Below, piece by piece: positions 43,714-56,128 of a stretch of DNA of 64,000 nt. Source of the DNA: Flectonema sp. DT1601 (taxonomy: Eukaryota > Euglenozoa > Diplonemea > Diplonemida > Diplonemidae); contig OZ025819.1 of assembly GCA_964019425.1 (NCBI GenBank), positions 186,001 to 250,000 of the forward strand. Direction: 5' to 3'. The position numbers and the translations under genes were made by a program. The notes below the pieces were generated by a model that was given only the letters and a program-made list of their open reading frames with translations, was not told where the DNA came from and did no database searches. The stretch's first letter is position 1. Each line of letters starts with the position of its first letter.

Positions 43714-44869
43714 GTAGTATTATTTCTCTTTTGTGTCATACTTTACCTTGACTGACAAGATATTACTTTTGTCGGTTATCGGGTTTTTTCGGAGGTGAAA
43801 AAGTGTGTGTATTCCAGTTTCCGTGTTTTTTTTCCTTTCCCCCCTTTTTTTTTTTTTTTCATTTTTTCCCCCCTGATTGCCGGAAGAGGCAACAGTGGTG
43901 TTAGTATTCCCTGGTTTTCCCGTTTCTTTTTTTTTTAAAACTTCAAGTAGTACTTTTTTTTTTTTTTGACCTCTCATCGCACAGGTCAATGAAGCCATGC
44001 GTACAGGTATTGCGTAATTACTGTCGTAGCATACTCCTTCAATTTTTTTTTTTTTTTTTTTTAAAATCTCAACCCCTAGCAAAAGTTTAAAAAAAAAAAA
44101 AATAATGAATGGTTACAGCTGTTTCCTTAAAAAACGCGTGACTATGAAAAGTTCCGTGCGTTGTATTTTTGTGGGAGCAGCGGTGTTGTTTTCTTTTTAA
44201 AAGAAAGGGAGATTAGTAAAAAAAATATTTTCTTCTAATCTTTTTGTAGAGCTCCTCCCATTTTTCTTTTTTTTTTCTCTTTTAATCGTTGTCCAGTTTC
44301 TTTTTGTTTATTTATGTGTAATCATTGCTTACTTACCCAGCTATGAATATCTAGTTCACGTATTTTTATTTATTCTTGAAAAAATAGTGTGTAGCTGTAA
44401 CTGAATTGTTTCGGGGGAGGTTTTTAAGAAAAAAAAAAAAAATAAGTAAATTAGGGGGTCAATCTGATCGAGGGTTGGGCTTTAGTCAGATAACAGTAAC
44501 AAAAAAAAAAAAAAAAAAAAATGTAATTTTTCTTCAAGAGGAAAGCAAGTGGTCCCTATTTCTTTGAAAACTCCCTCCCGATTGTCTTTCTCTTTCCCCC
44601 ACCCCTGCTGTTGCTTTCCTCTACAAAAAAAATAGAGAAGGAAACCACGAATTAAAAAAAAAAAAAAAATAAAAAAGTAACCTGCGAATTTATCTCTCAC
44701 GATTTTAACTTACCGAAATGGTACAAAAAAAAGTGATTCAGGTGATGCAATGTAAAAATGGAAAAAAAAAAAAAAAAAGTTACACTTTGGTTATTCGATT
44801 TAATTATTTACTTTTATTTATTAAAAAAACCACGACAGTTTTCATATAAACCAAAACAAAACACTAAAG
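43714..44869. other. 1.2 kb intergenic region
   Basis: A/T runs lie at about 43845, 43960, 44045, 44090, 44500, 44655 and 44762. There is no supported gene. A CACGACAG acceptor-like site ends at 44838, 31 nt before the next ATG. Confidence 0.55.
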
Positions 44870-46246
44870 ATGTCCTCAATTGGAAAGACACTAGGAAGAG
44901 GAGGATTGCGGGCCATTCATGCCGAGCCAGCAAAGAAGATGCCCCAGGCTTTTGCAGGAATGGTGGCTGAGCCAAAACCAGTTGGTAACGGAAAGCACTC
45001 AGTTAGTTTCGGAAAGTCATCTGATTTAACATTGAAGGAAGCAAGTGGATGTTACGTGACTGCAACAAATGGAGAAACGTATTTAGATGTGACATCAGGG
45101 ATTGCTGTTTTATCAACTGGTCACTGTCACCCAAGAGTTGTGGAAGCCGTTAGAGAACAAGCTGGAAAATGTCTTCACGCTCAGTTAAATTGTTTTCAGT
45201 CTCACACACAACTTGATGAACTAATTCAGAAACTAGACAAAGTAACGCCTGATAATATTGATACCTACTTCCCTGACACTACTGGTTCTCAGGCTATTGA
45301 AGCAGCTGTAAAGATGTGCAGAAGACATACAAACAGACAGAACATAATTTGTATCCACGGAGGATTCCATGGTAGAACTACTTTAACATCAGCCATGACA
45401 TCATCGAATGCTGGTTCTAGATATCCCTCATCAACACCACTACCATCTGGTGTTTATCATACTCAGGCACCAATGGCTTTTAGATGGGGAGTCACAGAAG
45501 AGGAAGCATGTGATCGCGCTATTTCATACTTTGAGGATATCTTCAAATCACATCTTCCAGCTGATACTGTAGCAGCTGTTGTTTTAGAACCAATCTTAGG
45601 TGAGGGCGGCTGCATTCCAATCCCAGACAGGTTCTGGGGAGCAATCAGAGAGTTCTGTAATGAAAATGGAATCCTTGTAGTCGCTGATGAAATTCAGTGC
45701 GGAGTAGGCAGATCTGGAACCATGTGGGCTTCTGACCAACTCCCAGGCTCACCTGATGTTATCGTCTCCGCAAAGGGACTAGCTAGTGGAATGCCTCTTT
45801 CAATGGTGTGCAGTAGCAGTGAGATAATGGATTCTATGACTCCAGGAACTCATGGAGGTACGTACATGGGAAATATTGTTGCTTGTGCAGCAGCCAACGC
45901 AACCCTCGACATCATTGAAGAAGAAGATCTTTGTGGAAATGCCCAGAGACAGGGAGACCTGCTTCATGGTATGCTATCAGAGGTTTTAAAGACAAGTCTT
46001 CCAGCATCTGATCTCCGTGGAAAAGGTCTAATGAGAGCTATTGAAGTACGCGATCACAATGGAAAGGCATCAGCACAAATTGCGCAAAAAATCCGCAAGC
46101 ATTGCCTTGAAAACTCGAATGTTCTATTATACGCACCTTCAGGCTGGGATGGTAACTCGCTTCGCTTAATTCCTTCCCTAACCATTCAGGAACACGAAAC
46201 TGTCCATCTCGCCAGTGCCATTGAATCGGCTGTTAGATCAATTTAG
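44870..46246 (+). CDS. Class III PLP-dependent aminotransferase (4-aminobutyrate aminotransferase-like)
   Basis: A 458-residue single-exon enzyme of normal family length. It transfers an omega-amino group to a keto acid using pyridoxal phosphate. Landmarks: TYLDVTSGIAVLSTGHCHPR near the N-terminus, DTTGSQAIEAAVKMCR for phosphate binding, FHGRTTLTSAMT, EPILGEGG, then VVADEIQCGVGRSGTMWA with the cofactor-binding Asp. The Schiff-base lysine is in VSAKGLASGMPLS, at about residue 302. HGGTYMGN then contributes to the neighbouring site. The closest named function is GabT-like, but ornithine or other omega-amino substrates cannot be excluded. The first 30 residues (basic, GGLRAIHAEPAKK) could be an organellar targeting peptide. 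The start is ATG after ACACTAAAG. Confidence 0.92.
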   Translation: MSSIGKTLGRGGLRAIHAEPAKKMPQAFAGMVAEPKPVGNGKHSVSFGKSSDLTLKEASGCYVTATNGETYLDVTSGIAVLSTGHCHPRVVEAVREQAGKCLHAQLNCFQSHTQLDELIQKLDKVTPDNIDTYFPDTTGSQAIEAAVKMCRRHTNRQNIICIHGGFHGRTTLTSAMTSSNAGSRYPSSTPLPSGVYHTQAPMAFRWGVTEEEACDRAISYFEDIFKSHLPADTVAAVVLEPILGEGGCIPIPDRFWGAIREFCNENGILVVADEIQCGVGRSGTMWASDQLPGSPDVIVSAKGLASGMPLSMVCSSSEIMDSMTPGTHGGTYMGNIVACAAANATLDIIEEEDLCGNAQRQGDLLHGMLSEVLKTSLPASDLRGKGLMRAIEVRDHNGKASAQIAQKIRKHCLENSNVLLYAPSGWDGNSLRLIPSLTIQEHETVHLASAIESAVRSI

Positions 46247-48918
46247 GCAACTTTATTAGTTATTTCCCTTTGTCCAAACGCATCCCTATTCTGTCCCCAC
46301 TTGGCGCGTAGGCAAAGACTTGGTTAATACACTCATAGAGAATGGTAATGCCAAGCTCGATCAAGGACTTGTGCTTTAGCTTCCGCAACCTGATTGACAG
46401 CGTGATTTTTATACGCGGTCATAGGGCAAAGAAACATAACAGTTTTTTTTTTTTATATTATTTGTTTTATTTATTATTTTTTATTTTTTTTTTCATTGGA
46501 GTTCCCTTAGTAATTATCATCACGTAGATCAAAATCGATTGTGTTTTTAGTCAACTTATGGAAAAAAAAAAAAAAAAAAGAAAGTGTTCAGCTTTTTTTT
46601 TTTTGCTTCTTGTGGATCATGTAAGTACACTTCGAAACCGATGGATGTTAATTTTTGTGTATATTCGGAGGAGTTCCCTTCTCATCTCATTTTCCCCGTT
46701 CTATTTTTTTTTTTACATTCAAAGTAGCAGTTTAAGTCAAAAACATGTCGCTTTAAGAAAAGGGGTTTAAAAAAAAAAAAACTTAAAAATTAAGTTTAGT
46801 GCCATGAATATATATCATGGTCGTAACTTTTTTTTTTTTTTTTTTGCTAATAACTAAGTCGTTAATTTAGAAGAGCCGAAATCGGTTTACTGCTACAGCT
46901 AAGACTCTTCGTGTTCTTTTAAGTTTCAATCGGAATCGAAAAAAAAAAAAAAAAAAATCTTTTTTTTTTGTTTGCGAAAACGGATATCTATTGGCTTTTT
47001 CTTTTCTATATGCATGGAGTATGGTAATAAATAAACTTTTTATTTTTATTTTTTTTTTATATCTTCGATTGTTAGTTGTCCAAAGTTCCGTTTGGTTTGT
47101 GCCAAAAAAAAAAAAAAGAAAAATGGAATAGAAAATTTGTGTTAAAAAATAAGAAGAAACGATACCTCTCTGTTTTACATATTCTCTCTCTGAAAAAAAA
47201 GAAAAGAAAAAAAAAAAAAGTTGGTCGCTGACACTGAGTTACGTCACATTCCTTTTTCAGGCTGATGTTTCTGGTGATGCGCCGCTTCTTGTTTAGGTGC
47301 GATTTTGTTTAAACATATTTTTTTCATTCTGAAAAAAAATAAAAAAAGGAGACGGGGAGGAGGAGGTGGGAGCAAAGCCCACACGATCAAGAAACAAATT
47401 TATTATAATCTGCTCGCCGCTGCTGTTTTCTTTTTTACCCATTAGTGGTAGCAGCATGTCCAGCTTTTTTCTTTTTTTTTGTCATATTTGCAATCCCACA
47501 TCCTTCCACATTTCCTACAGGCCTACCTACCACTACTTGGACCTTCATTCCGCAAGTGGATAAGCTTGTTTACCGCTGTGTATAAGATTGTTTTTTTTTT
47601 TTTTTTTAAAATACTTTATTTTTGTCCCCTTCATTCCACGTATTTGTACACCCATTAGTGATTATTTTGATTCCTCCTTGGGTGAGTTGAAAAAAACGAA
47701 TGATAGTCAGATTACAAGAGAAGAAGAAGAGAAAAAAAAAAAAAAAAAAAGGAGGAAAAGAGAATGACTGGTGTGTTAACTCATGCGTAAAAACAGTCGA
47801 GTAGAAAATTTTTTTTTTACGAGAAATTAGTACGCTCACGTGGTATTTTTTTTTTTTTTTTTTTTTTCACAACGATTTCTTTTATAAGCGAAAAAATCTC
47901 GCTGTGCAAAAAAAAAAAAAAAAAAAAAAAAAATGTTGTCAAAAAAAAAAACCACTCAAAAGAAACAAAAGAAAAATAGCTGTTGCTCCTAATTAAGCAA
48001 TACTTTGTTGGTCTCCAACCGCAAGCATGCTTGAGCCGCCACTGGTGGTTTTGAATTGTTGTATTAGCCTTCGCAGGCAACTCTTTCTCGCCTGAGCTGC
48101 ATATTTGATTTACAGAGAATGATGATCAGAGAAAAAAAAAAGAATTTTTTTTCTGTTCTTTGCGAGCCTCATCAACTCCGAAAAGTCAATGTGAAAATTT
48201 TCTTTTATTTTTTTTCTTCTTTTTTTTCCCTTAATGTTTTTGAAGAAAGTGAGCGGTAGGATAAAATGCAGCCACAACTTTACCGAAAACCGATTAGGCT
48301 TTAGAGTTGTGGTTTTTGTTTTCTACTGACGAGAAAAAAAAAAGAAAAAAAGAATCAACTATTTTGTAATGCCGTCTACGCGCATTCCTTCCCTTGTTTA
48401 TTATTTTATTTTTATTTTCATACCCTCAATCTGTTTATTTATTCCCTGGGAAATCACCCTCCTTTTCGTTTATTGCGCTTTGCTTATACAAGGTTTCACT
48501 TTAGCGCGGAATAACGGCAACTGTCCATTTAATTTACCTTTACTCAAACCTTTTCTTGTCCACACACCTATTTTTTTATTTTTAGGAGGAAAGTTTGAAA
48601 TTCCTTTTTACTCCGTTGAAGGGAACTATAACTTATCTGCGGCACATTTTTTTTTTTTTTTTTTTAACTCGTTCGCATTGTGTTTCACGAACGCTTCATA
48701 TGGTAACGGTTAATATTTTATCTAGGCGCCTTAATTCATGGCCGTACTTGGTGATGTTATCCGTACCCTACTACCCATCCAAATTTTTTCTCTCCCTTTT
48801 GTAAAAAAAAAAAAAAAAAAAAAAAATACAGAAGCAAGAACAATGTTTGAAATCTCCCTCTCGCCTCATAAGGAAAATAAGTGAACGTCGTATCCAGACA
48901 GCCCTCCACGTAGTTTCC

Positions 48919-48960
<42 letters not shown>

Positions 48961-49168
48961 CTTGTTTCTTTGTATTGGTAACCTGCCCTCTCTTGGGCAA
49001 CCTCCCCTCAGGGTTACTTCAAAAACTAAGGCTGGGCTAAATGCATTGATTCTTATTTTACTTATCAGGAAGTTACCATGTCAACCAGGTACGTGTACCA
49101 CATTGAAGTCAGATGTGAACGTATGAATTCAATATTTGTTTTTCATCAAAAGATTACAACAAACAAAA
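46247..49168. other. 2.9 kb intergenic region with very long T/A runs
   Basis: Runs include about 41 T near 48920-48960 and A runs near 47900 and 48800. Mixed islands exist (46250-46440, 47225-47300, 48000-48120 and 48960-49160) with no ORF of convincing composition. TTATTTTACTTATCAG ends at 49068 and TCAACCAG at 49088, both acceptor-like sites upstream of the MORN gene. Confidence 0.55.
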
Positions 49169-52100
49169 ATGAGACGGGGCGGCCACCCCGCCTCGCGGCG
49201 AAATACGGTTCCTAGCAACTCTGTTTCCATGAAGAAGAAGAGCGATGGTCACAGTGGTTCAGGTAGTGCAGTAGCTGCAAGGCAATCGTTTTCAAGTACC
49301 TCAATGGTAACTGGACTGAGAGGTGAAAAGTACGAGGGTGATGTTAACGCTGAGGGAAAACGACATGGCAAAGGAACCTTATCATGGCCTAATGGAAATC
49401 GCTACATTGGATACTGGAGAGAAGGGAAAATGTGTGGTGCTGGTATCTTTACTTACGGAGTAGAAGGAGATCGCTACGACGGTGAATTCAATGACGACAA
49501 GAAACATGGGAAAGGATGCTACACTTTTGCAAACGGCAACAAGTACTCGGGTGAATTCCACAATGATAAACGTCATGGCAATGGCAAATACCACTGGGTA
49601 TGTGGAGACATGTACTCAGGAGAGTGGCGTGAAGGTCGTATGGAAGGCATTGGCACAACTGTCTATGCTAACGGAAATAGATACGAAGGATCATTTAAAG
49701 AAGACAAACGTGAGGGTAAAGGAAAACTAATATGTGTCGACGGTCTCATATTTGAAGGAGAATGGGAAGACAATATGCGACATGGCTACGGTGTTTTAGT
49801 ATTCCCATCAGGAGACCGCTACGAAGGACTTTGGAAGGAAGACCGAAAACACGGAGAGGGTCGCGACATCTTCTCCAACGGCAACACTTTCATCGGAAAC
49901 TACGAAGACAACGTGAAGTCAGGAAAGGGAATTATGAGATATGCAAATAGCGACGAGTACAACGGCGACTGGAAAGACGATAAAATGCACGGAGAAGGCA
50001 CTTACCGCTTTGGAAACGGATTCATGTACACTGGCAGTTGGTCTCACGACTGTCGATCTGGACACGGCGTTTACACATTCCCAAATAAAAATAAATATGC
50101 AGGCAACTGGAGAGACGATAAGCGTCACGGATCTGGCATCTTTGAGGTAGCAAAAACCAACGAAACATACTCTGGCTCATGGAACAATGGTAAAATGGAA
50201 GGTAAATTTACAGTAACACAACAAGGTAAAGAACGTTACCAAGGACATTGGGTAAAAGGAATGGTTACAGGAAAGGGTACAATTACTATAAACGGCTGTC
50301 GATTTCATGGAGAATGGGACTCCTCATCTGAACCCGCAAAAACTGATGGCACAATTGATATCCCGTCAACTCTTCCTGAACCCCTTCCTGCAGAAGCAGA
50401 ACTTGACGTGCGACCCAATCGAGGGAATCATCACTCACATGCGGGTGACTTTCGTAACTTCACCGACTTAGCGAATGCTGACTTGGCACGAGATTTACAC
50501 GATGCTAATGCTGTACGGCTGTCTCATTTAAGTGAAGTAGAGAACCAATTAGATCAATACAAGTCTATTAATGTACTTCTTCAGGAACAGTTATCAGATG
50601 CTGCAGAACAACAAATTAAAGAATCGGGTGAGGAAAAAGATATTCAAATCGAGAGCTTATCATCTGAACTGAAAAAGACTCAAACTGACTTGAAGAAATC
50701 CCTTCAATCAAATGATGGGTTGAAGGATAAATACGCGGTCATGCAAAAGGAGTTTGAGAGTCTGCAAAGTGCTAAGGCTGCTCTTGATAAGGACTTTCTA
50801 CATACCAAGAGAGAAGCTTCTGAAGCTACTCGTCTTAAACGTGAGCTTAAAGAATCTCAAAAATCTAACGAAGCTGCTGGCACTGATCGCAACAAAAAAA
50901 CAGACCAACTAAAGCAAGCACAAGTTAAAATCCACAGCCTTGAACAAGAGCTTAACAGACTGAAGGTACAGTTTAAGCAAAAACGAGAAGCAGAAAGCGA
51001 CGCAAAGCGTGTTCAGATCGAAGAGGAAGCCGCGAATAGGAAGAAACGGGTATGTCCGCATCCACATTGTAATTAATATAATATTAGAAGAAGAAAATAA
51101 CAAAACAACAACAGATTGAAGAAATAGAAACAGACCTAAAGAAGATTTCTAAAGACTACTCAGATTCACTTAAAGAGGTTTGTTATTGCAGTCCTTTATG
51201 TAACGGTTTAAAAAAAAAAAAACACAACACACACACTCCATTCAGGCTGAGAACCTTCGCACGGTAAACAAATCCCTAAAAGAAAGTATTAGTAAGAAAC
51301 ATGAAGAAGGTGTTGTCGCAACAGCTGATGCTGCTAAGCAGAGAGAAGAGTTAGACAGAGTTGAGAAGGTATTGGAATCAGAAAAACAAAGTCACGAAAC
51401 AACCAGAAGAACTAGCAGTTCATTAGAACATCAAATTATTACTATGAAAGCTGAATTGAGCGACCTTCAAGTTGATGTTAAAAAAAGAGAAAATACTAAC
51501 ACAGAACTCAACACAAAACTCCAATCATATTCCGTAGAAGCATCTCAAACAGAAAAACTCCAATCATTAAACGCGAACTACGAAAAAGAACTTTGCAGTA
51601 AACGACAACAAATCGAAGCATTGGCATCGAACCTTACCGAGCAATCTACTAACACAACTAAATTAAAAGAAGAAATCACTCAATTGTCCGCTGAGCTTCA
51701 ATGTGTTTCCTTACTAAAATCTGAACTAGAATCCAAGGAACGTGAGAAGGAAGGCTTATTCAATCAATTACAGGGATATATTGAAAAGGATAAGGTCCAA
51801 CCGTCAACACGGGATGAGGTTACGAAACTGACTGAGGAACTTAAAAAACTGGTTGAGGTTAACTCTGATCTAAGTTTTGAAGTAAAACAAGAAAAGTTGG
51901 AATCAAAAACACTGAAAGAAGACTTAGCAAGTGAAAAGAAAAGAAGAAAACGAGCGGAACGATCTCAAGAAAACGGAGCTTCTGCTGAAGCATTACGAAA
52001 CCAAGTAGTCCATTTGCGAGCTGAGATTGAAAAGAAGGAAAGAGACAACACGTTGCTACGATCAACACAAAATAAACACCACGACGAACTTTTAATACGA

Positions 52101-52607
52101 AGCCACGCCAGCAACAATACCGAAGGCGACCTCGTAATATGCAAAGAAGGAGACGTAGCATGGCGCATAAAATATCTCTCAGAACAAGTCGAAGACAAAG
52201 AACGACAGTTAGAAGAACAACGTTCTGAAGTCACACGTGTGAAGTCACTCGAGGCTAAGTTAATATCAGCTAACTTGAGGATTCAAGGTCTAAGTCAGAG
52301 TGCTCAAATTGATCGTAACAGAGATTATTCTATATCTTTATCTGAATCAGAACGATGGCAAACTCGCGCCATGATCAACGAAGAGCGTCATCGAATTAGT
52401 GAAGCTGAACGAAAAGAAGTAAACTTAATTAATGCTAATCTCCTTGAACGGAAAGTACCGTCTCTGAGGTCTTTGAAAGGGTCTGATATGAGTTCTTCTC
52501 CTTCGGCTGATTTCCCAATGCTTGGCCTTGCAAAAAGTGATTCGTGTTCCAGTTGGAGGCCAAAACCTCCAAATATTCGTCCTGCTTTAACTAGAAATTA
52601 TCCTTAG
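49169..52607 (+). CDS. MORN-repeat plus coiled-coil protein (three exons)
   Basis: Exons are 49169-51049, 51115-51177 and 51246-52607; joining them gives 1101 residues, and the introns are 65 and 68 nt (GTATGT and GTTTGT donors). After a basic Ser-rich head, about 14 MORN repeats run from residue 50 to 390 (for example YEGSFKEDKREGKGKL, YDGEFNDDKKHGKGCYTF and YNGDWKDDKMHGEGTYRF). From about 440 to 1010 the protein is coiled coil. The tail ends in a Pro-containing segment (RPKPPNIRPALTRNYP). MORN repeats form elongated beta structures that link membranes, lipids or cytoskeletal partners, and long MORN/coil proteins are typical of flagellar and cortical structures. The true start is the first ATG. 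Confidence 0.92.
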
Positions 52608-52751
52608 TGTAGAATCATTGACTAACTTAGAATATTGGAATTCTTGCCTATCGTTAAAATCTTTTTTTTTTTTTTTTTAAATTTGTTTCTACCGCTTGAG
52701 TAATACGATACCTTTATCAAGGTGTTGTTTTTCCCAATTAATTTTTCTTGT

Positions 52752-52787
<36 letters not shown>

Positions 52788-53061
52788 ACAAACGAATTAG
52801 GAGAAGAAACAATTATGTAGTTCCCCTGCATTCCTACTCTGGCTTTTGAATATCCGACTTCGGCTGATTAGAGAGATTCCTCGCGCATCAATTTTCAAGA
52901 CTCTGAGGTGAGGTTTTCCCCCAGCACGTGTAGGGTTTTTTGTCGATACCAACTGTTGGTATTTTTACATGGCACTTATTTTTTATTTTAGCCAGTTTCA
53001 AGTTGCTTTCCATTTAATAATAGTATCAAGTTGCCCCCCTCTATGCTAAGTTGCGCATCAC

Positions 53062-53140
53062 CCTTAGTCACTGTATCTAAAAATTAATGTTAAATTATCT
53101 TTATGTTTTTATGATACAACACAGTTGTAATTTTTACAAA
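53062..53140 (+). repeat. Dispersed repeat, module B copy 1
   Basis: It begins CCTTAGTCACTGTATCT, continues TAATGTTAAATTATC and contains TTTATGATACAAC. It matches 56610-56690 with scattered differences. It is noncoding. Confidence 0.7.
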
Positions 53141-53202
53141 ATCAAACATACATCCCCCCCTCTAGCTTCATTTACCTTTGATTAACAACTACAAATATTT
53201 TT

Positions 53203-53285
53203 CAGTCAAGTACTTTTGATATTAATTTTGTTTTTAATACCTAAAGTTGTTACTGTTTTTACATTGTCAAAGTTTCACCCCCTCT
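53203..53285 (+). repeat. Dispersed repeat, module A copy 1
   Basis: It starts CAGTCAAGTACTTTTGATAT, contains TAATACCTAAAGTTGTTACT and ends TTGTCAAAGTTTCACCC. Two further copies are at 56453-56548 and 56712-56807. Confidence 0.75.
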
Positions 53286-53374
53286 AGCTTCATTTACCAT
53301 TCTCTTGTCTTAGTAAAGCCAAGTTTGGCGATTATTTTTATTCTTTTTTATTTATTTATTATTATTAAAAAAAA

Positions 53375-53400
53375 TGACACTCGTCTTACGACAAGTGTCA
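53375..53400. other. Short hairpin next to repeat module A
   Basis: TGACACT plus GTC (53375-53385) pairs with GAC plus AGTGTCA (53390-53400) around loop TTAC, with one C-A mismatch. It follows an A run. Its role is unknown. Confidence 0.5.
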
Positions 53401-53665
53401 GCCATCACATGAAATCGAAGCGATTTATCTGGTTTCCAGTTATTATTTCTTAATTATTCAATTTTTTTTTTTTTTTTTACACTTTAAAAGTCTTTTATCT
53501 CTCCTCTTGGAGAGGGGAGGGATACACCATTGGTTCCCTTAGTCAGGTTTTTGTTTGTTAGTTTATTTTTAATTGAAAAAAAAAAATGAAAAAAAACAAC
53601 AACATCGGAATCTGAATTTTTATTATTATTATTTTTTTTTTTTTTGGCAGGTGTCGTCACTTAAA

Positions 53666-56128
53666 ATGGCGGACGCCGACGGAGGCTTTTCCGCTGCAGA
53701 TATGGAAACCAATGGTTCTGATACGGAGTGGTTGTTAGTGTGTGAACCAAAGCCTCCTTCTGCTGATTCGCTGGGATCACCAAGTGGTCGCAGGAATGCT
53801 GATGGTATTCCCAGGAGGGCGGTATCACAAAAACTACTTCAAAGGGGTATGAAGGCTATGTCACTACGGGGTAGAAGTTCCAGTGAACTAAACATTCCGA
53901 GTATCGTCAGCAGGCGTCCAACTCTTCAAAACATGAACCCAACTCCTCCAAAGAATACCCTCGCTGCTAAACAACCTGCTTATAGAAGAACATCATTCAC
54001 AGTAGCACCATTTAATACTGGTGTTGGTGAGAATCCATCTCCTCCAATGCAAAAGAGATCTTCAAACGTATCGAATCCTTCGAGTGAAGACCACTCTAAT
54101 GTAGTAAAAGAACGACGTCTCTCAATTGAAAAAACTAGACAAGAAATGCAACGATGCAGCTTTGAAAGAAACGAAGTCCATCGTGAACACGTTAGAAAGG
54201 CGGGAAGTGAGAGACAACTAACAAAATTATTATCAGCTGACGCAGAAAAAAGAGAACAACAATGGCTCTCACTAATACAAATGATTAAGTCAGTCTCTTG
54301 TGTGAGTACAATATTACAAGAGAGGAGAGCCGTGAATGTCTTGAGACTAACTTTCTTTCCGATTATTTTCAGATTCGCAAACTTACGCAAGCGGAGACTT
54401 GCCCGCAAGGAATTAATAGCTTCTCGGGTATCAGAAATGACACCTCCAACAGCCGCGTCTCTGAAAAATGTTTCGTTTTTTGCGAAATGGCCATCGAAAG
54501 TGTTAGCTCGACTTGTAGAAGGAGTCGAACCCAGCTGTTATGAAAGGGGGCAGTTTGTCTGTCTTGAAGGAGAACCTGGTGATAAAATGTATATAATAGA
54601 TAAAGGTGAAATGGACATCTTAGTCAGAGAAAAAGATCAACGCAAAAAATCTCGACGAGCAGGGATATGCGTAGCTACAATCTCAGCAGCAACCCAACCA
54701 TATGTGGGTGAGTTTGCGGTGATTTGTACAGAACCGAGGTTCGCCTCAGCGTTATGTGTTACAGATGTGAATGTTTGGGCGTTAAAAAGTGAATTTGTTA
54801 AATCTCAATTACAAGAATTACCATCAAAAGTAATCCGAGACCTCGAACAGATGGCTGCCCAACGAAGGACCAGTAAACTAGAGAAGCTGTATCCAGTTAG
54901 AGCTGTAGCTCTCGCTAATGCAAGTCCGATATTTAACGTTTTTGACAACGTATTGTTGAAGGAATTGATATCAAAGTTTAAACCTTACGTCATAAGAAGT
55001 TCTGACACTTTAATATTTGAAGAAGGTTCGGCATCAGAAAGACTCTACGTCGTAGCAACTGGCGATATCAAACTAACTAGGTCTATAGATGGCAGTACTT
55101 CTGTGTATTCAGCAGGTTCAGTCATCGGTGAAGCGGAACTTCTTTATGTTGAAAAACGAGCTTACACTGCGAGAACGATCGGTTGCGCTGATTTGTGGAT
55201 TTTAGATAAATCAGATTTAATGCAATTTTTATTGACTCATCCTGAGCTGTTTGTCGCTGCTAAAATGATCGCAGGAAAGATGAGGCATCAACAAGCACTG
55301 TCATTTAATGGAAGTACTCCATGGGCTACTGATAGTGTTTTATCAAAACATTTACCTTCTAGATTCTTAAGAAAGATACCAAGTTTATTATATCCTAAAG
55401 TTGTAGGTAGAGCTGATACAGTTGTTTCTACTGGAGATGACTTTGAGGGTGTTATTTGTATTTCAGCTGGTTGTATTGAAGATACTAAATCTAAACAACA
55501 ATATCGATCAGGATCTCTTATTGGGGTACCTGAAATGTTAACAATGCAACCTCGTTGGTCTGTAACTCTTGTTGCAGATGACAGAACTGATGTTTGGATT
55601 CTTCCAAAAGCAAGAGTTTTTGAAGAGTTAAATGCTCATTTTCGAGAAACACTTGCGAGATTGACATCCGATACTGTTCAAGAAAGATTACGAAGAGCTT
55701 ATGGTCAACCCTTTCAACCATCTAATGTAGTTCAGAAGACATCAGGTCATCAAAGAAGAGAAGTTTTATCACAAAGGTTGAGTATCTTAAATCCATCTCC
55801 GTCTTTTAGAGGAGCTGCTGGTGACTTGTCGCCGACTACTCAGTTTGGAACTCCCAAGAGCCAGTTGATGTTACCTTCTCCGTATTCAATAAGTCCGTCA
55901 ACTAACGCTGCTGGTAGTTACGCTGCTGCGACAGCTGCTGCGACGGTTGAAAGACCGTTGAGCACTGATATGCCTCTATCAAGAGGTATTTCTCGAACCT
56001 TTTCACGAAGTCTTTCCATAAATAGGACGACGTCACAAAACAATGCTCAAAACATTTCCCTTCCAGCAGTTGATACGGCTTACGAGAAACAACCGCTTCT
56101 GGCTGAGCTAATGGACCAGTGTTATTGA
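53666..56128 (+). CDS. Protein with three cyclic-nucleotide-binding-like domains
   Basis: An 820-residue protein starting at the ATG 15 nt after TTTTGGCAG; an in-frame upstream extension reads only Phe/Tyr homopolymer sequence. Domain 1 (about residues 270-390) has CLEGEPGDKMYIIDKGEMDI and a phosphate-binding-cassette-like VGEFAVICTEPRFASALC, close to the functional GE(L/F)A...PRxAS pattern. Domain 2 (about 415-540) has FEEGSASERLYVVATGDIKL and IGEAELLYVEKRAYTART. Domain 3 (about 565-680) is more degenerate, around LIGVPEMLTMQPRWSVTL. There is no kinase or channel part; it resembles a PKA-regulatory-like or flagellar cNMP-binding protein. Residues about 209-236 correspond to 54289-54372, which has a polypyrimidine-CAG end and could be an 84-nt in-frame intron. 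Confidence 0.88.
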   Translation: MADADGGFSAADMETNGSDTEWLLVCEPKPPSADSLGSPSGRRNADGIPRRAVSQKLLQRGMKAMSLRGRSSSELNIPSIVSRRPTLQNMNPTPPKNTLAAKQPAYRRTSFTVAPFNTGVGENPSPPMQKRSSNVSNPSSEDHSNVVKERRLSIEKTRQEMQRCSFERNEVHREHVRKAGSERQLTKLLSADAEKREQQWLSLIQMIKSVSCVSTILQERRAVNVLRLTFFPIIFRFANLRKRRLARKELIASRVSEMTPPTAASLKNVSFFAKWPSKVLARLVEGVEPSCYERGQFVCLEGEPGDKMYIIDKGEMDILVREKDQRKKSRRAGICVATISAATQPYVGEFAVICTEPRFASALCVTDVNVWALKSEFVKSQLQELPSKVIRDLEQMAAQRRTSKLEKLYPVRAVALANASPIFNVFDNVLLKELISKFKPYVIRSSDTLIFEEGSASERLYVVATGDIKLTRSIDGSTSVYSAGSVIGEAELLYVEKRAYTARTIGCADLWILDKSDLMQFLLTHPELFVAAKMIAGKMRHQQALSFNGSTPWATDSVLSKHLPSRFLRKIPSLLYPKVVGRADTVVSTGDDFEGVICISAGCIEDTKSKQQYRSGSLIGVPEMLTMQPRWSVTLVADDRTDVWILPKARVFEELNAHFRETLARLTSDTVQERLRRAYGQPFQPSNVVQKTSGHQRREVLSQRLSILNPSPSFRGAAGDLSPTTQFGTPKSQLMLPSPYSISPSTNAAGSYAAATAAATVERPLSTDMPLSRGISRTFSRSLSINRTTSQNNAQNISLPAVDTAYEKQPLLAELMDQCY

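Larger units (their letters stand above)
52608..53665. other. Intergenic region carrying a dispersed noncoding repeat
   Basis: Poly-T stretches (52662-52678 and 52757-52785) are followed from 52980 by less homopolymeric sequence. That part contains module B (53062-53140) and module A (53203-53285) of a repeat found again downstream of the next gene, plus a hairpin at 53375-53400. A T run ending GGCAG at 53650 lies 15 nt before ATG 53666. Confidence 0.6.
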
